This document shows, piece by piece, positions 52,430-62,103 of a stretch of DNA of 64,000 nt. The DNA lies in the NCBI GenBank assembly GCA_028280845.1, contig JANQKZ010000038.1, forward strand, positions 285,876-349,875, read 5' to 3'. A model generated the notes under the pieces. The model saw only the letters and a program-made list of their open reading frames with translations. It made no database searches and was not told the origin of the DNA. Within the stretch, counting starts at the first letter, position 1. Every line of letters begins with the position of its first letter. The DNA is from Opitutales bacterium. GTDB lineage: Bacteria; Verrucomicrobiota; Verrucomicrobiia; Opitutales; JABSRG01. The translations under genes were made by a program, and so were the position numbers.

Positions 52430-52963
52430 GCACACTCGACAGCGCGCAAGGTGACAAACGAGTAACAAGTTCTGTTTATCACCTGTGAATAAAAGCGACC
52501 CCTGGAGGATAATTTTCAACAAAAAACCCTTGCAGATTGGGTTGTTAGCTCATTAGCCGCTGCGGATAAACTGTTTATGAAATTAATCCCACATTATTAA
52601 CATTCCATTTCCAGTGTCAGAAACTTGAGGATAACTTTTTTTACAGACTCAAGTTTTTCGATATAGAAGTGTGGGTATTTCTGTGAATAAGCGATATTGA
52701 TGCAGATCGGGAGCATTTATCCGCCTGCAGAACCAGCTGCTCCCGATCGCGATCCTGTCCATATTCTGCGAGTGGAAGTGTGGGAATGATCGGAAAAAAG
52801 GATAATAGAGCACGACCAACCCCGGCAGCCAGCGTACCCCCAGCGTAACGTGGGGCGCAAAACCGCACCGCGAAACGGGTTTCGTTTGGAATAACTTCCA
52901 ATCAGCAGCTATCTGAATGGAGAAAACCATAAGCTATTTGAAAGTCTGTGGCTTTGCTTTTAT
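52430..52963. other. Structured 534-bp gene-free stretch with DnaA-box-like 9-mers (oriC candidate)
   Basis: No gene is visible. TTATTCACA, which fits the relaxed DnaA-box consensus TTATNCACA, occurs twice on the minus strand (52484-52492, 52682-52690). Near-boxes are TTATCCGCA (52561-52569, minus), TTATCCGCC (52717-52725) and TTATCACCT (52476-52484). An 11-bp perfect inverted repeat (52705-52715 / 52738-52748) brackets one of them. The 10-mer GAAGTGTGGG occurs at 52666 and 52775, and a 9-bp inverted repeat lies at 52621-52629 / 52648-52656. An AT-rich segment sits near 52570-52610. dnaA is not nearby, so this is a candidate only. Confidence 0.3.
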
Positions 52964-52999
52964 TTGTTAGCTCTGTGCTTCACCCAACTGCCTACCCTC

Positions 53000-54604
53000 A
53001 TGAAAAAGCTCAAAATTGCTTCCTGGTCTGAGCTCAAGGACCGGACTCCTACTTACGCCCTCGTTGCGGATGTCGACCTCGTTATCGTGCGCTATGATGA
53101 TCAGGTTTCTGTTTTTTACGGACGTTGCCACCATCGCGGTGCCCTCCTGGCTGACGGACATATCGATGGAAACAACCTGATTTGCGGGGTGCACAACTGG
53201 GACTATCGCTACGACACCGGCATCTCTGAATATAATAATGAAGAGTATCTGGAAAAATTTTCCGCATTCATAGAAGGAGATGAGCTCTTGGTGGATGAGG
53301 ATGAAATCCGGGAATGGTGCCATGCCAATCCCCAACCCTTTCAACGGGAGGAATACCTGGGCAACTTCGCCGACACGCACCCGATCGACTCCGAAGACAA
53401 AGTAGGCGAAATTCAGCATTTGGCCCGGTACGGCCTCCAAAAGGTTGGCCATCATGGGTTCAGTGAAGCCATGGGAGTCCCGCGGACGGAATTACCCCGC
53501 TGGGATGATATTCAGATTTTAACCGCCCAGTTGCACAAGTTGCCCCGTTTTGATGAGGATACGGTGGAAACAGAAACCATTATCGGACCCAAGGCTGTGA
53601 AGCCCTTGAAACTCGACATCCCTCTCTTTGTATCCGACATGAGTTTCGGGGCCTTGTCCGAAGAGGCGAAAATCGCACTTGCCAAGGGAGCGGAGATGGC
53701 AGGCACCGGCATCTGTTCAGGTGAGGGCGGGATGCTCCCGGATGAGCAGGCAGCAAACAGTCGCTACTTGTATGAACTCGCCAGCGCGAAATTCGGGTTC
53801 TCTGAAGACAAGTTGAAACAAGTCCAGGCGTTCCACTTCAAGGCTGGCCAGGGTGCAAAAACCGGAACCGGCGGGCATTTGCCCGGGAATAAAGTGATCG
53901 GCAAAATAGCCGAAGTTCGTGGACTCAAAGAAGGCACGACCGCTATCTCCCCTCCCCGCTTCGCTGAACTCGATTCGGTTCAGGCGTTCCGCGAGTTTGG
54001 CGATCATGTCCGTTCCGTGTCAGGGGGAATCCCGATTGGCTTTAAGCTTAGCGCGCAGCACGTCGAGAAAGATATTGATTTCGCCCTCGAAGCGGGAGCG
54101 GATTATATCATCCTTGATGGGCGAGGTGGAGGCACCGGGTCAGCTCCAACTATTTTCCGCAACCATATCTCAGTACCTACCATTCCGGCCCTTGCTCGTG
54201 CGCGACGTCACTTAGATCAAGCCGAGGCCCGGGGTATCACCCTTGTGGTTACCGGCGGCCTGCGCACCGCACCAGACTTCATCAAAGCCCTGGCCCTGGG
54301 AGCCGACGCCGTTGCGCTATCCAACTCCGCCATGCAGGCCATTGGGTGCATCGCCATGCGAGCCTGTAGTTCCAATAACTGCCCCGTCGGGATTGCAACC
54401 CAGAAGGATCACCTGCGCCGCCGGCTGGAGATCCAAAAATCCGCCTTGCAGCTAAAGAATTTTTTCGAGGCCTCCATCGAGCTTATGAAAGTCATGGCCC
54501 GGGCCTGCGGTTACAACCACTTGAATCAATTCCACTTGGATGACCTCTCGACTTTTGACCAGTCCATGACCGACCTCACCGGGATTCGCTTCGCCGGCAT
54601 CTAG
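53000..54604 (+). CDS. Rieske-fused FMN glutamate-synthase-like protein
   Basis: The 534-residue protein (start ATG 53000; the frame is open from 52964) has an N-terminal Rieske [2Fe-2S] domain with C43-x-H45 (GRCHHRG) and C62-x2-H65 (CGVHNW). From about residue 150 it is a glutamate-synthase-like FMN barrel (DIPLFVSDMSFGALSEEAKIAL, GEGGMLPDE, GQGAKTGTGGHLPG, LDGRGGGTGSAP). The end carries the three-cysteine [3Fe-4S] motif GCIAMRACSSNNCPVGIATQ. There is no glutaminase domain. The Rieske addition is unusual. It is followed by another Rieske fusion, so the two probably share an electron path. Substrate unknown. Confidence 0.82.
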   Translation: MKKLKIASWSELKDRTPTYALVADVDLVIVRYDDQVSVFYGRCHHRGALLADGHIDGNNLICGVHNWDYRYDTGISEYNNEEYLEKFSAFIEGDELLVDEDEIREWCHANPQPFQREEYLGNFADTHPIDSEDKVGEIQHLARYGLQKVGHHGFSEAMGVPRTELPRWDDIQILTAQLHKLPRFDEDTVETETIIGPKAVKPLKLDIPLFVSDMSFGALSEEAKIALAKGAEMAGTGICSGEGGMLPDEQAANSRYLYELASAKFGFSEDKLKQVQAFHFKAGQGAKTGTGGHLPGNKVIGKIAEVRGLKEGTTAISPPRFAELDSVQAFREFGDHVRSVSGGIPIGFKLSAQHVEKDIDFALEAGADYIILDGRGGGTGSAPTIFRNHISVPTIPALARARRHLDQAEARGITLVVTGGLRTAPDFIKALALGADAVALSNSAMQAIGCIAMRACSSNNCPVGIATQKDHLRRRLEIQKSALQLKNFFEASIELMKVMARACGYNHLNQFHLDDLSTFDQSMTDLTGIRFAGI

Positions 54605-54626
54605 CTCAAGCCCACCCACTCCAGCC

Positions 54627-54647
54627 ACGCGCAAGCGCGGGCCCTAC
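54627..54647. repeat. Single arm of the REP-like element
   Basis: This 21-base word differs at two positions from the right arm of the inverted repeat at 15111-15131. Only one arm is present, in the 84-bp spacer between the two Rieske-fusion genes. Confidence 0.55.
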
Positions 54648-54688
54648 CGGTTCCCTTTCACCCATTTCCTCACCTCTCTCTTCTAAAA

Positions 54689-56668
54689 ATGACTACTCAT
54701 AACGTCTGGTATAAAGTCCTTGAATTGGGCGACCTTCCCGAGGGCCGCGTCACCACCGTAACAGCCGGAACCACGTCCATGGCTCTGACCCATTTCGAAG
54801 GGAACTACCATGCCATGGATAACCGCTGCCCCCACCAGGGCGGCCCCCTGGGGGAAGGCTCTATTGAAAAAGGGGTAGACGGCGAATGCTGGCTTCGCTG
54901 TCCCTGGCACGGATGGGATTTTCACCCGGCGACCGGCAAATCCCCTGGAGGATATGACGACGGCCTCCCCACCTTCCCTGTCGAGGTCCGAGACGACGGT
55001 ATTTATGTTGGGGTGGAAGAAACCAAGCCCCATGTCCAAACCACCACTGACCTCATGGCCCAGACCATGGTAAATTGGGGGATCAGGCATGTCTTCGGCA
55101 TGGTGGGGCATTCCAACCTCGGCATGGCCGACGCCTTACGGCGCCAGGAGGAAGCCGGTCACCTCCAGTTTTATGGAATCCGCCACGAAGGGGCCGCTTC
55201 TTTTGCCTGTTCAGCCTATGCTAAATTAACGGGTAAACCTGCAGCCTGCTTCACTATTGCCGGTCCGGGAGCGACCAATCTCATGACCGGCCTCTACGAC
55301 GCCAAGGTGGATCGTGCTCCACTGTTGGCCATTACCGGCCAGGTGGATACCCAGGTCCTGGGCCCCGGAGCCTTCCAGGAGGTGAATCTTCATGGAGCTT
55401 TCACCGACGTCTCTGCCTTTAACCATACCGTACTCCCCACCAGTAAGCATGCGGAAATGGTCACCCTTGCCCTGAAAAATGCCATTATTACCCGTAATCC
55501 GGTCACCCTGATCCTCCCCGACGAAGTCCAGGAAATCGAGAAACCGGACGGCGTGGCCTCCGGCCCGGAAGGTCGGGTCACCGCCATGGACATTCATCCC
55601 CCACGCGAGCAACTGGACGCCGCCACAAAAGCCATTCGGAGGAGTCAACGGCCCGTCATCATTGTCGGCCATGGAGCCCGTTTCCATATGGAGGCAATTA
55701 CGGATTTTGCCGAACACTTGGAGGCTCCCGTGCTCACGACCTTTAAAGGGAAAGGGCTCATCTCCGATCATCACCCTCTCGGTGGTGGCGTTCTCGGGCG
55801 AAGCGGCACCCCGATTGCCAGTTGGTTTATGAACGAGTCCGACCTCCTGATCGTCATTGGAGCCAGCTTCTCCAATCACACCGGAATCACCCCGAAGAAA
55901 CCCCTGGTCCAAATCGACTTCGATCCCATGGCCATTGCCAAGTTTCATAAAATTGACTATCCGGTTTGGGGGGAAATCGGGGTCACGGTGAATGCTCTGC
56001 AAAAGGCCTTCCCGGAACCGCTTCAACGACCGGGCCTTCGGGATGAAGTGGCCGAGCGCTGGAGCATCTGGAGATCTGAAAAAGCCCGCCGCCTTGAAGA
56101 TGATCGCGGCAAAGGCCTTGGCTCCGCCGCCGTATTTGAGGCCATGAATGAGGTGTGCCCGGATGATGCCATCGTTACCGTTGATGTCGGGAATAATGCT
56201 TACTCGTTTGGTCGATATTTCGAATCCTCCGGCAAACAGGCGGTCCTCATGAGTGGATACCTTGGATCCATCGGATTTTCCTACCCGGCCGCCATCGGGG
56301 CATGGACCGCTACAACCGAAGAGGACACGCCGTGGCACAAGCGGCCCGTTTGGTGCGTTTCCGGTGACGGCGGATTCGCCCAGTATATGATGGAGTTGCT
56401 GACCGCCGTAAAATACGGGATGAATATTACCCATATCCTCCTACACAATTGCAACCTGGGCAAAATCACCAAGGAGCAATTGGCGGGGGAGTTTCCGGTC
56501 TGGAAAACGGGTCTGCACAACCCGAACTTTGCCCAATATGCAGAGATCTGCGGGGGCAAAGGCATTCGGGTGGAAAGCCAGGACCAGCTCATTTCAGCCA
56601 TGCAGGAGGCCGCCGCCTACGACGGCCCCGCCCTGGTCGAAATCATGACGGACAAGGAACTGGTTTAA
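54689..56668 (+). CDS. Rieske-fused thiamine diphosphate enzyme
   Basis: The 659-residue protein has an N-terminal Rieske domain (C47-x-H49 in RCPHQGG; C71-x2-H74 in CPWHGW; about residues 1-108). A complete ThDP enzyme of the acetolactate synthase/pyruvate oxidase type follows: Pyr domain with the activating glutamate in IRHEGAASFACSAYA, a central domain (RPVIIVGHGARFH ... ITPKKPLVQIDFD), and a PP domain with the GDG motif SGDGGFAQYMMELL ending in NCNLGKI. Homologues decarboxylate 2-oxo acids. The Rieske centre could accept the electrons, replacing FAD-quinone transfer in pyruvate oxidase; that is inference. Confidence 0.85.
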   Translation: MTTHNVWYKVLELGDLPEGRVTTVTAGTTSMALTHFEGNYHAMDNRCPHQGGPLGEGSIEKGVDGECWLRCPWHGWDFHPATGKSPGGYDDGLPTFPVEVRDDGIYVGVEETKPHVQTTTDLMAQTMVNWGIRHVFGMVGHSNLGMADALRRQEEAGHLQFYGIRHEGAASFACSAYAKLTGKPAACFTIAGPGATNLMTGLYDAKVDRAPLLAITGQVDTQVLGPGAFQEVNLHGAFTDVSAFNHTVLPTSKHAEMVTLALKNAIITRNPVTLILPDEVQEIEKPDGVASGPEGRVTAMDIHPPREQLDAATKAIRRSQRPVIIVGHGARFHMEAITDFAEHLEAPVLTTFKGKGLISDHHPLGGGVLGRSGTPIASWFMNESDLLIVIGASFSNHTGITPKKPLVQIDFDPMAIAKFHKIDYPVWGEIGVTVNALQKAFPEPLQRPGLRDEVAERWSIWRSEKARRLEDDRGKGLGSAAVFEAMNEVCPDDAIVTVDVGNNAYSFGRYFESSGKQAVLMSGYLGSIGFSYPAAIGAWTATTEEDTPWHKRPVWCVSGDGGFAQYMMELLTAVKYGMNITHILLHNCNLGKITKEQLAGEFPVWKTGLHNPNFAQYAEICGGKGIRVESQDQLISAMQEAAAYDGPALVEIMTDKELV

Positions 56669-56844
56669 CATGATTCAATAACCGACATCCTACATGGAAT
56701 CACCAATTCCCCATGTCCTCATTCATATCTGTCATGGGCTGGAAATACAGACCCCTTAGCCTGAAACTTGGACTTTAATAACAAGCTCTGGAGCCGGGGT
56801 GCCCCGCATTCGCAAAAGGCCCTATGACCTTTTTGAATTAACCC

Positions 56845-57612
56845 TCAATACCCCGCCGGGGTGTCCGATGCCTCAATCCGCGGGGCGGGCAAGGTTCCCT
56901 CAAACCCACGCTTGATCGCATCATCCAAAATGACCTGGGTAGCGGTGGCCCCGATACGGGTTACCCCAAGCTCTCTGACCGCAAGCAAATCATCCAGAGT
57001 CCGAACACCGCCTGCCGCTTTTATCTGAATGTGGGCCGCTGTGTGTTCCCGCATCAGCTTGAGGTGCTCATGGGTCGCTCCCTTGTAGCTGTATTTCCCA
57101 TCGGCTCCTTTGACGAAGCCATACCCGGTTGAGGTCTTCACAAAGGCCACATCCGCCTCGGTGCAGATTTCGCAGAGCTTGATGATTTCTTCTGCCGTCA
57201 GGTAATCGTTTTCAAAGATTACTTTCAGAATGGAACCAGCCGCCACTACGGCCTCGTTGATCATGCTCACTTCCCGGGCCACATAATCCCAGTCTCCCCC
57301 TTTGACCTTTCCGACGTTGACCACCATGTCGATCTCGGCGGCCCCTGCCAACGCGGCCGCTTCGGCTTCCACGACTTTGATGCCGGTCGTACTGTTGCCG
57401 TGAGGAAAGCCGATCACCGCGCAAGCTTCAACATCGCAGCCCTCAAAGATATTCAGGGCCTGGCGGATGCTGTAGGGCTTCACACAGGCCGTGGCGACTC
57501 CATAATCGCGGGAGAGCTCACACCCTGCTTGCACATCCGCATCCGTCATGGTCGGGTGCAGGAGGGAATGATCGATCATCTTGGCCAGTTCGTTTACAGT
57601 CGGTTGGGACAT
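56845..57612 (-). CDS. deoC: Deoxyribose-phosphate aldolase
   Basis: The 255-residue class I aldolase converts 2-deoxyribose-5-phosphate to glyceraldehyde-3-phosphate and acetaldehyde. The Schiff-base lysine is K159 in FVKTSTGYG, with D95 (EIDMVVN) and K198 (IQIKAAGG) completing the proton relay. It follows the GH130 gene on the same strand after 55 bp, so they may be co-transcribed although their pathways differ. Confidence 0.94.
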   Translation of the reverse strand: MSQPTVNELAKMIDHSLLHPTMTDADVQAGCELSRDYGVATACVKPYSIRQALNIFEGCDVEACAVIGFPHGNSTTGIKVVEAEAAALAGAAEIDMVVNVGKVKGGDWDYVAREVSMINEAVVAAGSILKVIFENDYLTAEEIIKLCEICTEADVAFVKTSTGYGFVKGADGKYSYKGATHEHLKLMREHTAAHIQIKAAGGVRTLDDLLAVRELGVTRIGATATQVILDDAIKRGFEGTLPAPRIEASDTPAGY

Positions 57613-57667
57613 AAGTGGAAGGGGGGGGTTGGGTTTGTAGGAAAATCTGGGTACAAAGTGCGCTCAA

Positions 57668-58873
57668 TCAGGATCCTTGCTGGCCCATGTCTAATCCCTG
57701 GGCTTTTGCATACTCCAGGTTCTTGCTGACCAGTTCGCGACGCTGAACCGTGCAATCATAGGTCCGCAAGGCATCGGGCGGATTGTTAAAGGCATAATCC
57801 AGGAGTTGGGGAATGGTCGTGGTAGCCACGTGCAACCGCGTATCACTGCTCGCGTAGTAGAGGAACACATCTTCATCGCGGACGGCCACCCCATTACTGA
57901 AGAGCACATTGGAGACATCCCCAATACGCTCTTCGCCCACCGGAGCAAGAAGGTATCCACCAGGCTCAGCGACGACCTTGGTGGGATCGGCCAGGTCGGT
58001 CACGATCAGGTAGAGCACATACCGCAAGCCCGCGGCGCAATTGCGAACCCCATGGGCCACATGAACCCATCCCTTTTCGGTTTTGATGGGAGGGGCTCCG
58101 GCCCCGTTTTTTACCTCCTTTATGGTGTGGTATACCCGCTCGTCGATAATCGTTTCCAGGCCAACATTGGCGGGGTTTACCGAATCCGACAGGGCAAACC
58201 CAATTCCTCCGCCGGAGCCAGTGCTGATAAACCCGTCTTGGGGCCGGGTATACCAGGCATACTTCCCATCTACAAACTCGGGGTGCAGCACAACATTTCG
58301 TTGCTGGGGGGAAGGGCTTTTGAAATCAGGCAAGCGGTCCCAGTTAACCAGGTCCTTGGTCCGTGCAATCCCGCATTGGGCTTCGGCCACGGAGAGATCA
58401 TTCGCCGGGGCCTCTGCCGGGCGACGCTCGACACAGAATACACCGTAGATATACCCATCTTCATGCCGGGTCAGCCGCATGTCATAAAAGTTGGTGCCCG
58501 GTTCATCCAACTCAGGAATAAGCAGGGGGAGATCCCGGAATTTGAACTGATCGATTCCCGTTTTGCTTTCGGCCAGTCCAAAAAAGCTCTTGCGGTCCAT
58601 TCCCTCAATTCGGGGGACCAGGTAGAAGGTATCGTTGAGGTAGATAGCCCCTGAATTGAGCACCGCGTTGACCCCCAGTCGCTCGATCAGAAACGGGTTG
58701 GTCTCGGGATTTATATCATACTTCCAATAGACCGGAATATGGGCATCCGTCAGCACACAGTCGTTATACCGTGTAAACACCCCATTGTAGAAGGTATCAT
58801 CTACCGTGTTGGGAGTATTGACCAGGTTGCCATGCTGCTTCAGCAAGCGGTTCAGGGCATCAGTGAATTCCAT
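57668..58873 (-). CDS. GH130 4-O-beta-D-mannosyl-D-glucose phosphorylase
   Basis: With the start at 58873 the protein is 401 residues and aligns from its N-terminus with mannosylglucose phosphorylases (GH130 subfamily 1): [114 protein letters not shown]. The open frame runs back to 58951 without further similarity. The enzyme splits mannosyl-glucose into mannose-1-phosphate and glucose, intracellularly. No signal peptide. Partner mannanase or cellobiose epimerase is not adjacent. Confidence 0.9.
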   Translation of the reverse strand: MEFTDALNRLLKQHGNLVNTPNTVDDTFYNGVFTRYNDCVLTDAHIPVYWKYDINPETNPFLIERLGVNAVLNSGAIYLNDTFYLVPRIEGMDRKSFFGLAESKTGIDQFKFRDLPLLIPELDEPGTNFYDMRLTRHEDGYIYGVFCVERRPAEAPANDLSVAEAQCGIARTKDLVNWDRLPDFKSPSPQQRNVVLHPEFVDGKYAWYTRPQDGFISTGSGGGIGFALSDSVNPANVGLETIIDERVYHTIKEVKNGAGAPPIKTEKGWVHVAHGVRNCAAGLRYVLYLIVTDLADPTKVVAEPGGYLLAPVGEERIGDVSNVLFSNGVAVRDEDVFLYYASSDTRLHVATTTIPQLLDYAFNNPPDALRTYDCTVQRRELVSKNLEYAKAQGLDMGQQGS

Positions 58874-58954
58874 TTGTCGGGTATAGGCGGAATTATTTTT
58901 CAGGGAAAGCCATAAACTGGATTTCCTGCTTCGACGTTGAACATCCCCCACCCG

Positions 58955-59875
58955 TTAAAATCGGGTATGGTAGTCGCGATAGATCGTGCTGATGGCCGCG
59001 GGCAGAGAGGTGATTTCAAACCCTTCCGGGTATTGGGGCGGCTCATAGGTAATATGTGCCAGGTTGGTCGGAGCCAGGCTGCATTGGAGCAGAATTTTCT
59101 GCTTTATGGTGGCCTCCACCAGGTTGATGATCTCCCCGATACTGCTCGGCTTTCCCGCGGCAAGTAGAGTAGTCGCACTACCGGGTTTAGGCACCGCGGC
59201 AAATAGTTCCCGCACCAGAAATGAAGCGATGTCCTCGGTAAATATGTAATCCCGCAGGGTTGCAAGGGTGCCAAAGATGGGCGTCGTTCTTCCCCGAACA
59301 CCGTTTTCTATTAAGGCGGTGATGAGGCCCCGCCGTTGATTCGGGCGGACATACCCAAAGACCGTCGTGACTCTCAGGATTCGTGTGGTATGAAAGGTCC
59401 GCTCTTTGAGTGCATGCTCCATATTTAACTTCAAATGGCCGTAGGGTCGCCTTGGGGAAGGCTCAGAATCTGTCTGAATCAATCGCTGCCCTTCAAAGAG
59501 GCCTCCGGCCGAACTGATGAGGTTAAAATTGAGGGGAATCCCGAGGGTCCCGGACCAATCCTCTAACCAATCCAGGTGTTGGACAAAGGTATCCAATTCC
59601 TTTCCCGCAGCTTCGTCATCAATCGCAAACCCGGCGCTTCCCGCACTCCAGATTACTTCTACACGCTCAGGCGGAGGGGCATGGAGTCCGGAATTCAAAA
59701 CTACCTGCCGGTGCTTCTCAAGAATCTGTGGATCCGACCAGGGAGAGGGCCTTTCCGTGACCGCATACCCCGACCGTTTCTGCAACTTTTCCGCAATGGA
59801 TTGCCCAATAAGCCCAATTCCAAATTGGATGACCGGGGGGGCCATTTCCCCCGAAACTGGTTTAAACAGAATCAC
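58955..59875 (-). CDS. NAD-dependent epimerase/dehydratase-like protein
   Basis: This protein of up to 306 residues (or from M11) has a nucleotide-binding start FGIGLIGQSIAEKL and extended-SDR features: SSAGGLFEG, YGHLKLNMEH in place of YxxxK, ILRVTTVFGYVRPNQRRGLI, LRDYIFTEDIASFLV. It probably acts on a nucleotide sugar. It overlaps the GT2 gene upstream by 14 bp, so the pair likely works in envelope or capsule glycan synthesis. Confidence 0.78.
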   Translation of the reverse strand: MILFKPVSGEMAPPVIQFGIGLIGQSIAEKLQKRSGYAVTERPSPWSDPQILEKHRQVVLNSGLHAPPPERVEVIWSAGSAGFAIDDEAAGKELDTFVQHLDWLEDWSGTLGIPLNFNLISSAGGLFEGQRLIQTDSEPSPRRPYGHLKLNMEHALKERTFHTTRILRVTTVFGYVRPNQRRGLITALIENGVRGRTTPIFGTLATLRDYIFTEDIASFLVRELFAAVPKPGSATTLLAAGKPSSIGEIINLVEATIKQKILLQCSLAPTNLAHITYEPPQYPEGFEITSLPAAISTIYRDYHTRF

Positions 59876-60890
59876 GATTCTGCTTAGACCGCAAAGCCTC
59901 GAGAAGCGCAGCGTCTTGGCTCCGGTCTACCATAAAGTAAGTCGGTTTCCCCTGGGACTGCAGCAGGATGACCCCCAGGTATTCTATAATCAGGCTGAGG
60001 AGAAAGAGGGTCATGCCTCCGATAAACAGAATGGTCACCATTGTAGAGGGCCACCCCTGCACGCTCACCATCCCGGGATTCAGCAGCTTATCCAGAAAAA
60101 TGTTGATTGCATAGATGATAGCAAAGGACATAGCAAAGATCCCCATACCGGCTCCAATCCGCAGCATCCGCACCTGCGAGGAGATAAACAACCGGCGCCA
60201 GTGACTGAGCAGTTTCCTGAATGTGTAGCCGCTCGCCTTGGCTTCCTGGTATCGTTTATCTTCCAGCGGGAGTTTAATCGGGCTGATCCGATTCGTAAAC
60301 CATCCCAACGCAAGATCCAGGTAGAGGTCATGCCCACACACTGAAGCCGCACCCCGGGCAATATTGCCGCGGACCAGTCGAAAGCTGTTAAAGTGTTTGA
60401 CGTACGGATTCCCGGTCACCGTCCCGGTTATCCACTTGGATAATCTGGAGGCCCCATCGCGAAACAGAGAGCCATGGACAGACTTTTCCGGTGAGGCATA
60501 TACAATATCGCTTCCCTCCGATAAGGCCAACTCGAGGAGGGCCGTTATTTTTTCAGGAGGGTGCTGAAGATCTTCATCCAAAGTGACCACCCAATCCCCC
60601 GAGGAGTGGAGCATGCCCGCCTCCGTCGCCGGGTGTTGGCCAAAGTTGCGCGACAGGGTGATGACGCGCACCCAGGGAAACTCCACTTCCAACTCAGCGA
60701 GCACCCCTCGCGACCCATCTACGGAACTATCATCTACAAAGATGGATTCTACCAGGACAAAGGGATAATCCTCCTCTTCCCACAGGACTTTCAGACGACG
60801 CAGCTCCTCCACGAGGTCCCGCAAGTAGTGCTCACCTCGGTAAACTGGGGTAACGGTCGTAACCAGGCTCTTCTCCACTGGGCTATTCAT
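59862..60890 (-). CDS. GT2 family glycosyltransferase, DPM1/GtrB-like
   Basis: The 342-residue protein has a GT-A domain (TVTPVYRGEHYLRDLVEEL, the DDSS metal-binding start FVDDSSVDGS, LDEDLQHPPE) and two C-terminal transmembrane helices at about 240-265 and 280-305. This is the architecture of dolichol/polyprenyl-phosphate sugar synthases such as GtrB. It would load a sugar onto a lipid carrier at the inner membrane. The epimerase gene overlaps its end. Confidence 0.87.
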   Translation of the reverse strand: MNSPVEKSLVTTVTPVYRGEHYLRDLVEELRRLKVLWEEEDYPFVLVESIFVDDSSVDGSRGVLAELEVEFPWVRVITLSRNFGQHPATEAGMLHSSGDWVVTLDEDLQHPPEKITALLELALSEGSDIVYASPEKSVHGSLFRDGASRLSKWITGTVTGNPYVKHFNSFRLVRGNIARGAASVCGHDLYLDLALGWFTNRISPIKLPLEDKRYQEAKASGYTFRKLLSHWRRLFISSQVRMLRIGAGMGIFAMSFAIIYAINIFLDKLLNPGMVSVQGWPSTMVTILFIGGMTLFLLSLIIEYLGVILLQSQGKPTYFMVDRSQDAALLEALRSKQNRDSV

Positions 60891-61041
60891 AAAAGACGGA
60901 TAACTGGCGCTTTAGAAAACTAAATTAACCGATGCTTCGAGCATCCTTTCAAGGATGATTTCTCCTTTAAGACAGAAACTCTACCTGGCAAAAACACTCC
61001 CTTTGATTTGAATTTGAGCGAAGGCTATCGATGTTTAATTC

Positions 61042-62103
61042 ATGCTCCTGCACCGCTTCATGCTCGGCCTGATGCTCGCATCCGCCCTGTCCCTCTCCGG
61101 GCAGGTCCCCGCATTCGAGCGCCCGCTCCGGGTCCTCTGCCTCGGCGATTCCATCACTGCGGTTCCAGCAGAATTCAGCTATCGACATCCCCTCTGGGAA
61201 ACGTTCATCCAACATGGAATTGAGGCAGATTTTCTTGGCAGCCAGGATGATACCCCGTCGCTGGTCGAGGGTGTCCGGAGTTCGCGTATTCTCGGTCGCA
61301 ATTATGACGGACAACATGAGGCCCACTGGGGCTGGACCGCCGATGATATTCTGGAACAACTCCCCACCTGGTTGACCTTGTATCCGCCCCCGGATCTCGC
61401 TCTGATTCACCTCGGAACGAACGATACCTTTGCCCGCCAGGATGAAGCGGAAACCGTTTCTGAGCTGGAGAGTATTCTGCGAATACTCCGGGTCCATAAC
61501 CCCGATATGGAAATTGCCGTCGCTCAGATTTTCCCCGGGATCTGGGGAGATCCCAGAGACCTGAATGATCTTATAAAGCGTTTGGAAACCTTTGCCTACC
61601 TGGGTCCCCGGGTCATGGTGGCAGATTGCTATTCCGGTATAATCATCAGCGAGGACAGCTACGATGGTAGCCACCCCAATGCCTCGGGTGGAAACAAAAT
61701 GGCAGCCGCCTGGTGGGAGGTTCTGGAACCCCGGCTTGAGCCGTGGAAACGTACTTACGCCTCCTGGACAAAGCAATGGCCCGAACAGACACTCTTACCC
61801 GAAGCGGATCCGGACCGGGACGGATGGAACAATCAGTTCGAGTATTTTTCCCAGACTGACCCTTTGGACAAAACCGATTTCCCATCTCCTCTCCTTGCCA
61901 CCCCGGACGGGCAGGTTGTGATTCCCTTTGATCCCTTGCTGGCGGCCTCCACGCTGGCTCTCGAAGCTGGCAACCAGTTGAACCAGCTGAACCGGTCTAT
62001 CTTCAAATGGGACGATGTATTTCAGTCCAATGGGAAATGGATCTGGCCCCCACCCTTTGATCCCAATGATCCTGTGTTTTTCCGATGGGTCACCCTGCAG
62101 TGA
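61042..62103 (+). CDS. Secreted SGNH/GDSL hydrolase
   Basis: This 353-residue protein has a signal peptide (about 1-24) and an SGNH domain with LCLGDSIT (S37), the oxyanion GTND (N127) and the DGSHPN block (D208, H211). After the domain comes a calcium-binding-like segment (EADPDRDGWNNQFEYFSQTDP) common in verrucomicrobial exported proteins, then a beta-rich tail. Likely a carbohydrate esterase acting outside the cytoplasm. Confidence 0.87.
   Translation: MLLHRFMLGLMLASALSLSGQVPAFERPLRVLCLGDSITAVPAEFSYRHPLWETFIQHGIEADFLGSQDDTPSLVEGVRSSRILGRNYDGQHEAHWGWTADDILEQLPTWLTLYPPPDLALIHLGTNDTFARQDEAETVSELESILRILRVHNPDMEIAVAQIFPGIWGDPRDLNDLIKRLETFAYLGPRVMVADCYSGIIISEDSYDGSHPNASGGNKMAAAWWEVLEPRLEPWKRTYASWTKQWPEQTLLPEADPDRDGWNNQFEYFSQTDPLDKTDFPSPLLATPDGQVVIPFDPLLAASTLALEAGNQLNQLNRSIFKWDDVFQSNGKWIWPPPFDPNDPVFFRWVTLQ

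Noticed and set aside
55226..56434. A 402-residue open frame antisense to the Rieske-ThDP gene
   Set aside because: The sense strand carries a complete enzyme with all motifs; the antisense translation has no family features.
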